8,664 nucleotides of DNA from Fidelibacterota bacterium (lineage in GTDB: Bacteria; Fidelibacterota; UBA2242). The stretch is taken from positions 1 through 8,664 of the forward strand of contig JAFGXZ010000090.1 of the NCBI GenBank assembly GCA_016936335.1, read 5' to 3'. Every line of letters begins with the position of its first letter. Position 1 is the stretch's first letter. The notes beneath the pieces were generated by a model. The model ran no database searches. It was not told the origin of the DNA and worked only from the letters and a program-made list of their open reading frames with translations. A program made the position numbers and the translations under genes. Of the stretch, positions 1 through 8,200 are shown piece after piece.

Positions 1-2
1 CA

Positions 3-2771
3 TTTTTGACCATGACCGATGAATTTGGACATTACCGGATTGAAATTCCCGATATGTGGCGTGGTGATTATATCATTGGAGTTGCCGATGTCTGGAAACT
101 TTATCCCGGCTACTTTGCCGATCCGTCTGAAATTGATATGTATATCGGCGGTGATATTTCACCCGTCGATTTTATATTAATCCAGGGTAAAGAAACCATA
201 TACGGTACAGTGGAAGATGAGAACGGTACCGGTATTGGCGGTATTACGATCGGCGCCTGGGGACCTTATGGTGATGTGGAAGTTGTCACAGAATCTGACG
301 GATCATTTTCGATTCCGGCGATGCCGGGCTGGTGGGAAGTTGGAGTCGAAGAAGATGATATCTATGGGCAATACATGTTGTCATGGGGACAGGGTTTAGA
401 AGTGTTCGAAAACGGTGATCACCCGGTTTATTTTACGCTTTACAGTCTGAATGCCACGTTTACCGGCAATGTAAGCACATCAAGTGGGATACCACTGAAG
501 GATGTGGAAGTCTTTACCGATATCTGGCTCGGTGAGCAGGGCGGTTATAATAACTGGACGACAACCGATGAATTCGGTAATTATGTGCTGGGGGTCTCGG
601 ATTTGCTGCAGGGTATAACCTTTGACTGGGGTGGTGGCTGGGTTGATACTAGCTCGTACTGGATTGGTGCCTGGATGGAAGATGCCATGTTTATGCCCGA
701 TTCCTACAACAGGCAATATGCTCCGGCAAGCGGACTTGATTTTACTGCGATTATGGCGGATGCTTCGCTGAGTGGCACGGTTTATGACGCCAATACAAGA
801 GAACCCCTCTATGATTCCCAGATTCATGCCTATATGCTTCCTCTCCCAACAAAGGGTATTATTGGTGGCCCGTTGGAATTCTGGGCTTATACCGATGAAA
901 ATGGGTATTATGACTTACCTCTGGTTGGGGGACCCTATCCCGGAACAACCTGGATGATAGAAGTCTATTGGCCATGGGAATGGCAGCCGTCGGTATTTGA
1001 CTCATTGACGGTTATCTCCGGAAATAATTATACCCGGGATTACTACATCAATCCACCGGTTAAAGAAGGTTTTATTAATGGCTATGTCTTTAACAAGGAT
1101 GGCGGTGGAATATCCAATGCCAGGGTTGAAATCTATGGACCCGACTATTATGAACTTTTCACCGACGGTAATGGGTATTTTTCAGTTAATAATGTACCGT
1201 TTGGTTGGTACAGTGCGACCGCATATGCCGAAGGTTATAATCCTTACAACATTGATAATATATGGGTGGATCAATATCCGGTCTATCTGGAATTCTGGAT
1301 GGGCTCAATTGTCGGTGACATTAAAGTTAACGGGTCCGTTGTTGACCAATCAAACAATCCCATCAGCGGCGCCTTGATGATGCTGTTTAACTGGAATTAC
1401 TACGAACCCTTTACCCTCTTTACCGGCGACAGCGGAAATTTTGAAATCAATGTTAAACCGGGTTGGTACGATATGCAGGTTGGCGCCAACGGATTTGGGG
1501 CCTTAATGCAGAGTCTGGATATTCAAAGCGATACAACGATCACATTTATGCTCAACAGCATTACGATTACAGATACTCTGGCGGGAAATGTGACGGACGA
1601 TTCGGGTAATCCGCTCCGCAAAGTATTTGTGTATATGGAAAAACACAATAATGATGGCATGATTGAGTATATGGGCTATACCTACAGCGATATTGGCGGT
1701 AAATATAAACTGGCTCTGCCGGCAGGTGAAATCAATGCGATGTATTCCAAAAACGGTTTTAATCCGGAGTGGCGCTGGTTTAATTTCCCGGGCAGCGTTC
1801 CGGACGATCCGATTATTCTCTATCCGGAAGTGCATGTGTTCGGACCGCAGCTGATGGAAGTGATCGATGTTCCCGAAGATCACGGCAAGCAGGTACGCCT
1901 GACCTGGAAGCGGGCGGAAGGTCTGCAGGGCTCAGTGAAAGAGTACCAGATCTGGCGCGCGATTCAGCCGTTTAATGGTCCCGAACCGGCTCCCGAGATG
2001 CCCTATGATTGGGATTATATAACTACAGTACCGGTTCGCCCCGAAATGGAGATCTACAATGTCGTGGTACCGACACTGTACGATAAAGTCGGTGACAATA
2101 TTTATTGGACGGGATTTGTTATCACAGCGATTGGCTGGGATAGCTGGTCCTACTGGAACTCCAATTTACTGGCGGGTTGGTCGGAAGATAATCTGCCGCC
2201 GGAAGTACCGGTTGGACTGAATGCTGCTGGCGATGGCACAAATATAACCCTGCAATGGGCACCGGTTACCAGTGAAAAGATCAAGTACTACTCGGTTTAC
2301 CGGAAGACCGCCGCTACAGCATTTGAAGTTATAGGATACTCCACGACCGCGGATTACCTGGATGAATCCGCATCGACCTCGGAATCCTATGAGTATTCAG
2401 TGACAGCAACGGATTTTGGCTTGAATGAATCAGAAAAATCCGAACCGGTTTCGGTGAACGCTTTGGCAATTGATGATCAGGAAGAAATACCGACAACGTA
2501 TGCATTGAAACCGAACTATCCGAACCCCTTCAACCCGGAAACGACCATTGAATTTGCATTACCGAGAACCAGCAAGGTAACTCTGACGATTTACAATCTG
2601 ATGGGTCAGATGGTTCAGGAACTGGTGCAGAATGAATATCCGGCCGGTTATCAAAAGGTTGTGTGGAACGGAAAAGATTATCGGGGAAATTCCGTTGGCA
2701 GTGGTGTATACATTTACACTCTGAAAGCCGGTAATTTCTCACAGACCCGCAAAATGATCCTGATGCGCTAA
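3..2771 (+). CDS. Secreted multidomain protein with tandem regulatory-like beta modules and T9SS sorting domain (5' partial)
   Basis: The frame is open to the left edge, so the gene begins upstream; the TTG at 6 is an internal codon, not a start. Numbering from position 6, the 921 residues divide as follows. Residues 1-609 hold about seven tandem modules resembling carboxypeptidase-regulatory-like (CarboxypepD_reg/SpaA-type) beta sandwiches. Each has a G-x-V-x-D start, a T-D-x-x-G-x-Y/F turn and a closing beta strand. Residues 610-730 look like a degenerate fibronectin-III module (LTWKRAEG, YQIWRA). Residues 731-825 are a clearer fibronectin-III module (ITLQWAPV, YYSVYRK, YEYSVTATD). Residues 832-921 are a T9SS type A sorting domain, so export across the outer membrane is inferred. 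No catalytic residues of any enzyme family are visible. The missing N-terminus could carry a peptidase or other enzyme; otherwise this is a structural or adhesive surface protein. The modules are unusually rich in Trp and Tyr. The reading as secreted and modular is solid; the function is unknown. Confidence 0.9.
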   Translation, partial: FLTMTDEFGHYRIEIPDMWRGDYIIGVADVWKLYPGYFADPSEIDMYIGGDISPVDFILIQGKETIYGTVEDENGTGIGGITIGAWGPYGDVEVVTESDGSFSIPAMPGWWEVGVEEDDIYGQYMLSWGQGLEVFENGDHPVYFTLYSLNATFTGNVSTSSGIPLKDVEVFTDIWLGEQGGYNNWTTTDEFGNYVLGVSDLLQGITFDWGGGWVDTSSYWIGAWMEDAMFMPDSYNRQYAPASGLDFTAIMADASLSGTVYDANTREPLYDSQIHAYMLPLPTKGIIGGPLEFWAYTDENGYYDLPLVGGPYPGTTWMIEVYWPWEWQPSVFDSLTVISGNNYTRDYYINPPVKEGFINGYVFNKDGGGISNARVEIYGPDYYELFTDGNGYFSVNNVPFGWYSATAYAEGYNPYNIDNIWVDQYPVYLEFWMGSIVGDIKVNGSVVDQSNNPISGALMMLFNWNYYEPFTLFTGDSGNFEINVKPGWYDMQVGANGFGALMQSLDIQSDTTITFMLNSITITDTLAGNVTDDSGNPLRKVFVYMEKHNNDGMIEYMGYTYSDIGGKYKLALPAGEINAMYSKNGFNPEWRWFNFPGSVPDDPIILYPEVHVFGPQLMEVIDVPEDHGKQVRLTWKRAEGLQGSVKEYQIWRAIQPFNGPEPAPEMPYDWDYITTVPVRPEMEIYNVVVPTLYDKVGDNIYWTGFVITAIGWDSWSYWNSNLLAGWSEDNLPPEVPVGLNAAGDGTNITLQWAPVTSEKIKYYSVYRKTAATAFEVIGYSTTADYLDESASTSESYEYSVTATDFGLNESEKSEPVSVNALAIDDQEEIPTTYALKPNYPNPFNPETTIEFALPRTSKVTLTIYNLMGQMVQELVQNEYPAGYQKVVWNGKDYRGNSVGSGVYIYTLKAGNFSQTRKMILMR
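15..1832 (+). repeat. Tandem array of about seven carboxypeptidase-regulatory-like modules
   Basis: Within the first gene a module of roughly 80-100 codons recurs. Approximate residue spans, numbered from position 6, are a partial copy before 61, then 62-148, 149-251, 252-352, 353-437, 438-519 and 520-609. Each copy contains a turn of the type T-D-E-F-G-H-Y, T-D-E-N-G-Y-Y, T-D-G-N-G-Y-F or E-S-D-G-S-F. Two turns are still close in DNA: the stretches starting at 15 and 564 differ at only a few of 21 bases, and related ACCGATGAA or ACCGACGG starts occur at 891 and 1161. Elsewhere the copies have diverged strongly, so this is an old protein-level repeat and not a recent DNA duplication. Confidence 0.75.
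2499..2768 (+). other. T9SS type A C-terminal sorting domain (FlgD-like Ig fold)
   Basis: The last 90 residues of the first gene begin with YALKPNYPNPFNPETTI and continue with EFALP, then LTIYNLMGQMVQEL, a W-N-G-K-D and G-N-S-V-G-S-G-V-Y-I-Y turn, and end in a basic tail (TRKMILMR). This order of motifs is the hallmark of the type A sorting domain of Bacteroidota-type type IX secretion substrates and of similar domains in FCB candidate phyla. By family knowledge it directs passage through the outer membrane and is often removed by a sortase-like enzyme (PorU). The T9SS machinery itself is not in this window, so its presence in the organism is inferred. Confidence 0.88.
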
Positions 2772-2789
2772 TTAATCACAGATCAGCAT

Positions 2790-2821
2790 AAAAGGGGGTG
2801 GTATTTTTCCGCCCCCTTTTT
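2790..2821 (+). terminator. Intrinsic terminator after the T9SS-substrate gene
   Basis: A 12-base-pair stem pairs 2790-2801 (AAAAGGGGGTGG) with 2809-2820 (CCGCCCCCTTTT), containing one U-G wobble and closed by a 7-base loop (2802-2808). The 3' arm runs into a five-T tract at 2817-2821. The stem begins 18 bases after the TAA stop of the first gene. It should end the upstream transcript and separate it from the peptidase genes that follow. The A-run on the left arm could give weak activity on the other strand, but no minus-strand gene points at it. Confidence 0.88.
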
Positions 2822-2881
2822 CATATTGAAACTGAGTTCCGGCTGCACTATTTTAAATACGGTAATTTGGCGTAAACTATT

Positions 2882-4474
2882 ATGCAACGATCATCAATAC
2901 AATTGCTCTTTTATTGTTTTCTGATGACCCTCTTTCTTCTCGGTGAATCACCGGATTTTGGATCAGAGCGACCGGAACGATATTTTCGCTTTCCGATGAA
3001 GTCCCGGGAAGAACTTCATGAAATCACGCGGATTATATCCATCGACAATGTTGTGAACGATACGGTTTATGCATATGCAAACCGGCAGGAATATGAACAA
3101 TTCAAGGCATTGGATAAAACCGTTGAAATGCTGATGCCACCGTCATTGAAGTACAAACCGAAAATGTCCGGTACTATGGAAAAAAGTCAGATTATGGACA
3201 GTTATCCGACTTATGAAGCGTATCGAAACATGATGATCCAATTTGCTGCTGATTATCCCGGTATTTGCCGGATTGACAGTGTTGGAGCTTCGGTTCAAGG
3301 CAGAGGAATTTTCTTCGCTGTAATCTCCGATAATGTCCAAAAGGAGGAGGCTGAACCGGAAGTCCTCTACACGTCATCCATGCATGGCGACGAAACTGTT
3401 GGCTATATTCTTATGCTCAGGCTGATTGACGAATTTCTATCAAATTACGGGACAGATCAACAGATCACAGAGATGGTAGATGGTCTTGAAATCTGGATCA
3501 ATCCCCTGGCGAACCCTGACGGTACATATTATGCCGGGAATTCAACAATATTCGGCGCGACCCGGTACAATGCCAATGCCGTAGATCTGAATCGAAATTT
3601 TCCCAACCCGGTGGAAGGCGAACATCCCGATGGGAATCCCTGGCAACCAGAAACTGTTGCCATGATGGAACTGGCCGAAAGACAAAATTTTGTCTTATCC
3701 GCGAACGTTCACGGTGGTGCAGAACTGCTGAATTATCCCTGGGATTGCTTTGAACGACGTCATGCGGATGACGCCTGGCTGATCTGGCTCTGCCGGCAAT
3801 ATGCCGATACAGTGCATTCCAACAGCCCTGCAGGTTACCTGACGGACAGAGAAAACGGTATTTCCAATGGCTGGGACTGGTATGATGTTTATGGCAGTCG
3901 TCAGGATTATATGACGTACTATCGACACTGCCGGGAAGTTACCATGGAGTTGTCGGATACAAAACTGCTTCCTGAATCGGAACTGAATGCCTATTGGGAT
4001 TATAACCGGAATGCTTTTTTAAATTATTTATCAGCAGCCTTGACCGGAATTCGCGGGGAAATTCGTACCGATTGGGATTTAGGCGCGATGCAGATTAGTA
4101 TTATTGGGCATGAACAGGACAATTCATGGATCGTTCCCGATGAGAATGTTGGTGATTATTATCGACTCTGTTTGCCGGGCGTTTATCAACTGGAGATTAT
4201 CAGCGGGTCGGAATTAGTAACCATCGAAAATATTTCTATCGATGTTGAGCCGTCTGTAAGGGTTAATGTGATAACCGGGACAACAATACCGGGTGACATA
4301 AATGGGGACAATGATATCAATATTGCGGATGTATTGCTGATTCAGAATTATATTATGGATCAAATTATACCGGGTGATTTCGAGTTTGATATGGCGGATT
4401 GGAACAATGACAGCACTCTCAATCAGGATGATTTGGATCAAATAATACAATTTCTGCTGAATCTATATCCTTGA
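2882..4474 (+). CDS. Secreted M14 zinc carboxypeptidase with dockerin-like C-terminus
   Basis: This is a complete 530-residue protein. The ATG at 2882 is the first start after an in-frame TAA at 2873, with no Shine-Dalgarno sequence. Residues 1-22 form a signal peptide. Residues 35-90 form a propeptide-like segment. Residues 106-370 form the metallocarboxypeptidase domain, which removes C-terminal amino acids from peptides outside the cytoplasm. Zinc ligands are His168 and Glu171 (MHGDETVG) and His277 (NVHGG). Substrate carboxylate binders are Asn237-Arg238 (DLNRNFP) with Arg228 as a candidate third. The catalytic Glu is Glu356 (VTMELSD). Tyr334 lies exactly where Tyr248 of carboxypeptidase A would be, 22 residues before the Glu. 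Residues 387-465 are a beta-sandwich regulatory-like module. Residues 472-530 are a dockerin-like pair of calcium loops in place of a T9SS domain. The gene is 47 bases upstream of the lipoprotein gene and probably co-transcribed. Family and activity are well supported; the substrate is unknown. Confidence 0.93.
   Translation: MQRSSIQLLFYCFLMTLFLLGESPDFGSERPERYFRFPMKSREELHEITRIISIDNVVNDTVYAYANRQEYEQFKALDKTVEMLMPPSLKYKPKMSGTMEKSQIMDSYPTYEAYRNMMIQFAADYPGICRIDSVGASVQGRGIFFAVISDNVQKEEAEPEVLYTSSMHGDETVGYILMLRLIDEFLSNYGTDQQITEMVDGLEIWINPLANPDGTYYAGNSTIFGATRYNANAVDLNRNFPNPVEGEHPDGNPWQPETVAMMELAERQNFVLSANVHGGAELLNYPWDCFERRHADDAWLIWLCRQYADTVHSNSPAGYLTDRENGISNGWDWYDVYGSRQDYMTYYRHCREVTMELSDTKLLPESELNAYWDYNRNAFLNYLSAALTGIRGEIRTDWDLGAMQISIIGHEQDNSWIVPDENVGDYYRLCLPGVYQLEIISGSELVTIENISIDVEPSVRVNVITGTTIPGDINGDNDINIADVLLIQNYIMDQIIPGDFEFDMADWNNDSTLNQDDLDQIIQFLLNLYP
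4295..4471 (+). other. Type I dockerin-like module with two calcium-binding loops
   Basis: The last 59 residues of the M14 enzyme carry two segments that fit the dockerin loop pattern D-x-N-x-D followed by D at loop position 12. The first is DINGDNDINIAD (residues 472-483), followed by a VLLIQNYI helix. The second is DWNNDSTLNQDD (residues 506-517), followed by a LDQIIQFL helix. The two loops are 34 residues apart, and the protein ends four residues after the second helix. In cellulosomes such modules bind cohesins; in many non-cellulolytic bacteria single dockerins occur on secreted enzymes with unknown partners. No cohesin is present in this window. Confidence 0.85.
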
Positions 4475-4521
4475 AATAAATACTTTACTATTTCGGTGTG
4501 ATTTCTTAATCTAATAGCGTT

Positions 4522-5169
4522 ATGCAAAAAGTTATCCCAATTTTCATCGTCTTGCTATTGTTGTGGGGATGTGCAGCCCATCCGACCATCAGCCCGGTGC
4601 CCTTAAAAGAGGATGAAACACGAACCTCGATCACTTTTTCTTTTGAAAATATTCTGCCGGTTTTTGTGTATCGTAAGGGTTTAAGCGATGTTAGCGATTT
4701 CGGTATTCGGGTTGGATTGCCGATCTATGGTTCGGGAATCGACTATTCGCGAACGGTTTTTCAACGAGGTGATTTTAATGATATTATTAATTTTGCCTAT
4801 TCTTTGACACCGAATTCCAGTTTTGATATGACCTATTACAGTGTTCGGACTTTTCCAATTAAACCGGGTAATGCGTTTTATACCGGTTTTCGGGCGATGT
4901 ATATTCCAAAAGGCATTAACGGTAATGAAAGCATCCGGGTAGGTGCTCTGTTAGGATTAATGATCAGCAATAAGGTGGGAATCGAGATGGGCTATTTTCA
5001 CGATCTCGATAAAGGGCAACCTATTGAAAAAATCGTGTCCATGCAACCGGAAAACGATCCCCGCTATCCGGCGATAACGGACTTTGGATTTCCATCGGAA
5101 AATTCCCGGCTTGTGGGCCTTTCCCTGCAGGTGTCCCTAAGCACAAGCATTTTTCAGAAAAAGAAATAA
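4522..5169 (+). CDS. Predicted lipoprotein, possibly beta-barrel-like, function unknown
   Basis: This is a complete 215-residue protein that I do not recognise. The ATG at 4522 is the first after an in-frame TAA at 4507, and no Shine-Dalgarno sequence is seen. Residues 1-16 are a short hydrophobic signal ending in LLLLWG, followed by Cys17 (LLWGC-AAH). This is a lipobox with the acceptable Leu at -3 and Gly at -1 but an unusual Trp at -2, so lipid attachment at Cys17 is likely. The mature part is rich in alternating hydrophobic strands ending in aromatic residues (FGIRVGLPIYG, FAYSLTP, FYTGFRAMYIP, VGALLGLMIS, VGIEMGYFHD, VGLSLQVSLS), a pattern seen in outer-membrane beta-barrel or beta-sandwich proteins. 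It ends in a basic QKKK tail. It lies between two secreted peptidase genes, 47 and 67 bases from its neighbours, so a surface role linked to them is plausible but unproven. Confidence 0.85.
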   Translation: MQKVIPIFIVLLLLWGCAAHPTISPVPLKEDETRTSITFSFENILPVFVYRKGLSDVSDFGIRVGLPIYGSGIDYSRTVFQRGDFNDIINFAYSLTPNSSFDMTYYSVRTFPIKPGNAFYTGFRAMYIPKGINGNESIRVGALLGLMISNKVGIEMGYFHDLDKGQPIEKIVSMQPENDPRYPAITDFGFPSENSRLVGLSLQVSLSTSIFQKKK

Positions 5170-5236
5170 TTACCCGCATTATATCACAGATACTTGTAGA
5201 AATATTGTATATATTAGACCTTGACTGATTTCTAAT
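5170..5236 (+). other. AT-rich gap before the C25 gene, no terminator
   Basis: These 67 bases hold no inverted repeat with a T-tract and no clear promoter. The only notable content is an AT-rich stretch (5200-5216) containing TATATATT and a TTGACT at 5221 too close to the start codon to act as a -35 box. With the equally plain 47-base gap at 4475-4521, this supports read-through from the M14 gene through the lipoprotein gene into the C25 gene. Operon structure is an inference from spacing and strand. Confidence 0.45.
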
Positions 5237-8200
5237 ATGAATAGAATTACCCAATATATTATCATCCTGTTATGCCTGGCTTCAAACCTGAACGGAGCGG
5301 TTTCAATCAACCAGATCCGTCCGGTGGATTTTAATTTCCGGGAGACAACATCCACGGAGATGGTTCTTACTTTTTCATTGGATGATATTGAGTTAAAAAC
5401 AGTTAATTATGACGGAAATTATTTTACGGACGTTGATATTAATGGGACCGACTTTTACCAATTGGTAGGTGCGCCTAAATTGCCGTTTATTCGAAAGCTG
5501 ATAAAAATTCCCATCAACGGTACGATAGAATATAAAATCTCCATTAATTCTGAAGAAATTCTTGATCTGGCCCAGACAAATTTTCCAAACCCGGTGTTTC
5601 CAGTCCAACCCTTTCGGCGAAAAACCGACACCAATCAGAGGCCGATAATAATTAATCAGGAGATATATAAAACGAATGATTTTTATTCAACGGGAATCGT
5701 GAATACACATGAACCATTCAATATGGGTGGTATTTCCGGAATTATGCTGGATTTTTTTCCAGTGTCCTATAATCCGGTCAGGCATACCCTGAAATTGATC
5801 ACCAATGCGACGATTACCGTAACTATTATTGAAGAATCCAGCCTGCAAAAAAGTACGCGGGTAAATTCAGATCATCATCCTGATTTAGATCGTCTTGCCA
5901 GGGATATATTCATTAATTACGCTAAAACCGATTCACCGATAAAACGCATGGCACCGTTGAATTTTCTCGTAATCGCCGGTGATCAGTTCGCCGATAATGC
6001 AGATTTGCAGATGTATCTGAATTGGAAACGGCAGTGCGGATATAATACTATTCTGAAATCTGTTTCCGAACTGGGCGACACGACAAATTTGATAAAGAAT
6101 TTTATTTACGAACAATACAGTACAGAAGGCTCTGTAGCCTATATACTGCTGGTTGGAGATGTTGCGGATGTTCCGACCTGGAAAATTATTTATGAGAATG
6201 TCGAAACCGAAACAGACGCACCTTATACCAGAATGGACAATGACTATATCCCGGATTTGATGGTCGGACGATTTTCCGCGAGCGACAGTTCGGATTTATC
6301 GGCGATAATTCAGAAGTCTTGGGCTTATGAAAGATGTGAAGTCAGTAGTCCGGACGCATATAATAAAATGACCTTTATTGCCACGAATGATGCCGATTAC
6401 TGGGAATTTGCCGAAGCCTCGCATAATTATGTTATTGACACATATCTAACGAATCGGGGTATCAATGCTGATCATATTAAAGCTCATTCGGGTGGAAGTA
6501 CTTTGGATATTTTAAACGCGATAAATGACGGACGGACGATTTGCCACTATTCCGGCCACGGGCTGGAAACAGAATGGCAGGGACCAAGATTTCTGCAAAG
6601 TAATATCCGTGGACTGAACTCCGGTTCAGTGCCGGCATTTGTAATCAGTAATGCCTGTTTGACCGGCAGTTTCGCCGAATCTGAATGTTTTGGTGAAAGC
6701 TGGATTCGGACAGGTGATAAAGGCGCTTTTGCATTCGTCGGCGCGTCGAATTCCACCTACTGGGAGCCCGATGATATGATGGAACGCGGGATGTACGATG
6801 GTTTCTTTAATGATGGGGAAACCAGTATCGGGTCGATGCTGTACCAGGGCCTGTTCAATGTTTTTTCACGGACCGCTGCCAGTGATGACTGGACGTATAA
6901 ATACTACTATGATGTCTATAATATTTTGGGTGATCCGTCGATAAAGCCCTGGATCGGGACACCAAAATCAACATTCGTTGATTATAATCCGAATGTTGCG
7001 TTGAACACTGATAACTATTTTGTATCCGTTATGAATGAATCCGGCGCTGTGGAAAATGCGGTCGTTACCCTGCTGCAGAATGGAAATCTCATCGCCTATG
7101 CCAAGACCGGAATCGACGGAATCGCGGCATTACCGATCGGTGTCGGAAGTTTGCAGCTGGGTGACCTCTTATTGACCATTACCGGTTATCAGCAAATTCC
7201 ATTCACTGATACGCTTATTGTTGTCAATCCTCTGAATGTTAGCTTTGAGCCGTCGACGATTCCGGTTGGAATGGTCACGAATATGTCTGTGAAAGTGTCA
7301 GACGATAGTTTGGATACTGTTGCTAATGTGGAAATGTATGCTTCCGGTTGGATGGTTCATGGTGACAGTCTGCTGGGAATTACTGACTCTGTGGGTATGT
7401 TGCAATTTCAACTGCTTCCACAATATGGTGAAATTATCAAAATTAAAGGAAAATTTCCCGGAGAAACAGGATACGTATTTATAGAAACATTACCGGTTAC
7501 CGGCGCCGCACAATTAGCAAGCCCGGAGATTTTAGTTGGTGTCGATCAATTAAATCTCAAAAATTCACTGATTCCCGGTTACGAAGGCCAAATCAGTGGA
7601 TCGGCTGGTGAGAGCGGTTTTAGAATCGCTGTGCGCGGTTGTGGCATTGACACCCTTGCTATCGGGAATAGTCTGCAGGTGATACCCGATACAGTTGGAA
7701 CACTTTTAACTGCATTATTGAAACCCGGCTGTGAGATATTTGAAAAAACGGTCCCGGTGAGTAAAGCGTTTGGCACGGTCACAGGTATAGTTTGGGATAT
7801 TGATCAACAGCCACTTGCGGATGTTATTATATCCGGATACAGGTATCCCGATACTGTAAATTCTATCTTTACCGCAACGTCAAATAATGCCGGCGAATTT
7901 TCATACCCGGTACCGGTTGAGCTTGGGTATTATCAAATTCGGGCGCAGGTATTCGGGTATCAGACTCATATCCTTGTTGATACAGTCAAAGCTGGTTCCA
8001 ATGCGTTTATGATTGAATTATTGGAATCGCCTTTTATACCGGTTTCCGGTCGTATTACCGGCGGATTTCTCGAAAAACCACTCAATGCGGTTTTGACAAT
8101 AACAGAATATTCCACCGGTTCAGGGAAGTATTATACCAGCATTGAAACCGTTGCTGAAAACAACGGGATGTATAATATTGAATTACCTTCCGGAGATTAT

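Noticed and set aside
6..14. TTG at 6 or ATG at 12 as the true start of the first gene
   Set aside because: The frame is open to the left edge, the first residues fall in the middle of a beta module, and there is no signal peptide.
480..827. Open minus-strand frame of 115 codons
   Set aside because: It lies wholly inside the well-supported first gene, has no recognisable domain and reads as the antisense shadow of repeated codons.
1503..1883. Open minus-strand frame of 126 codons
   Set aside because: It overlaps the module array on the other strand, is rich in His and Ile from reverse-complemented Asp/Asn codons, and has no family features.
2822..2881. Possible Bacteroidota-type promoter (TAATTTGG at 2863-2870) before the M14 gene
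   Set aside because: It has one mismatch to the TAnnTTTG pattern and no good -33 TTTG-like element at the right distance. A promoter is expected here after the terminator, but I cannot place it.
5221..5226. TTGACT resembling a -35 box before the C25 gene
   Set aside because: It starts only 16 bases before the start codon and overlaps the in-frame stop at 5222, leaving no room for a -10 box and leader.
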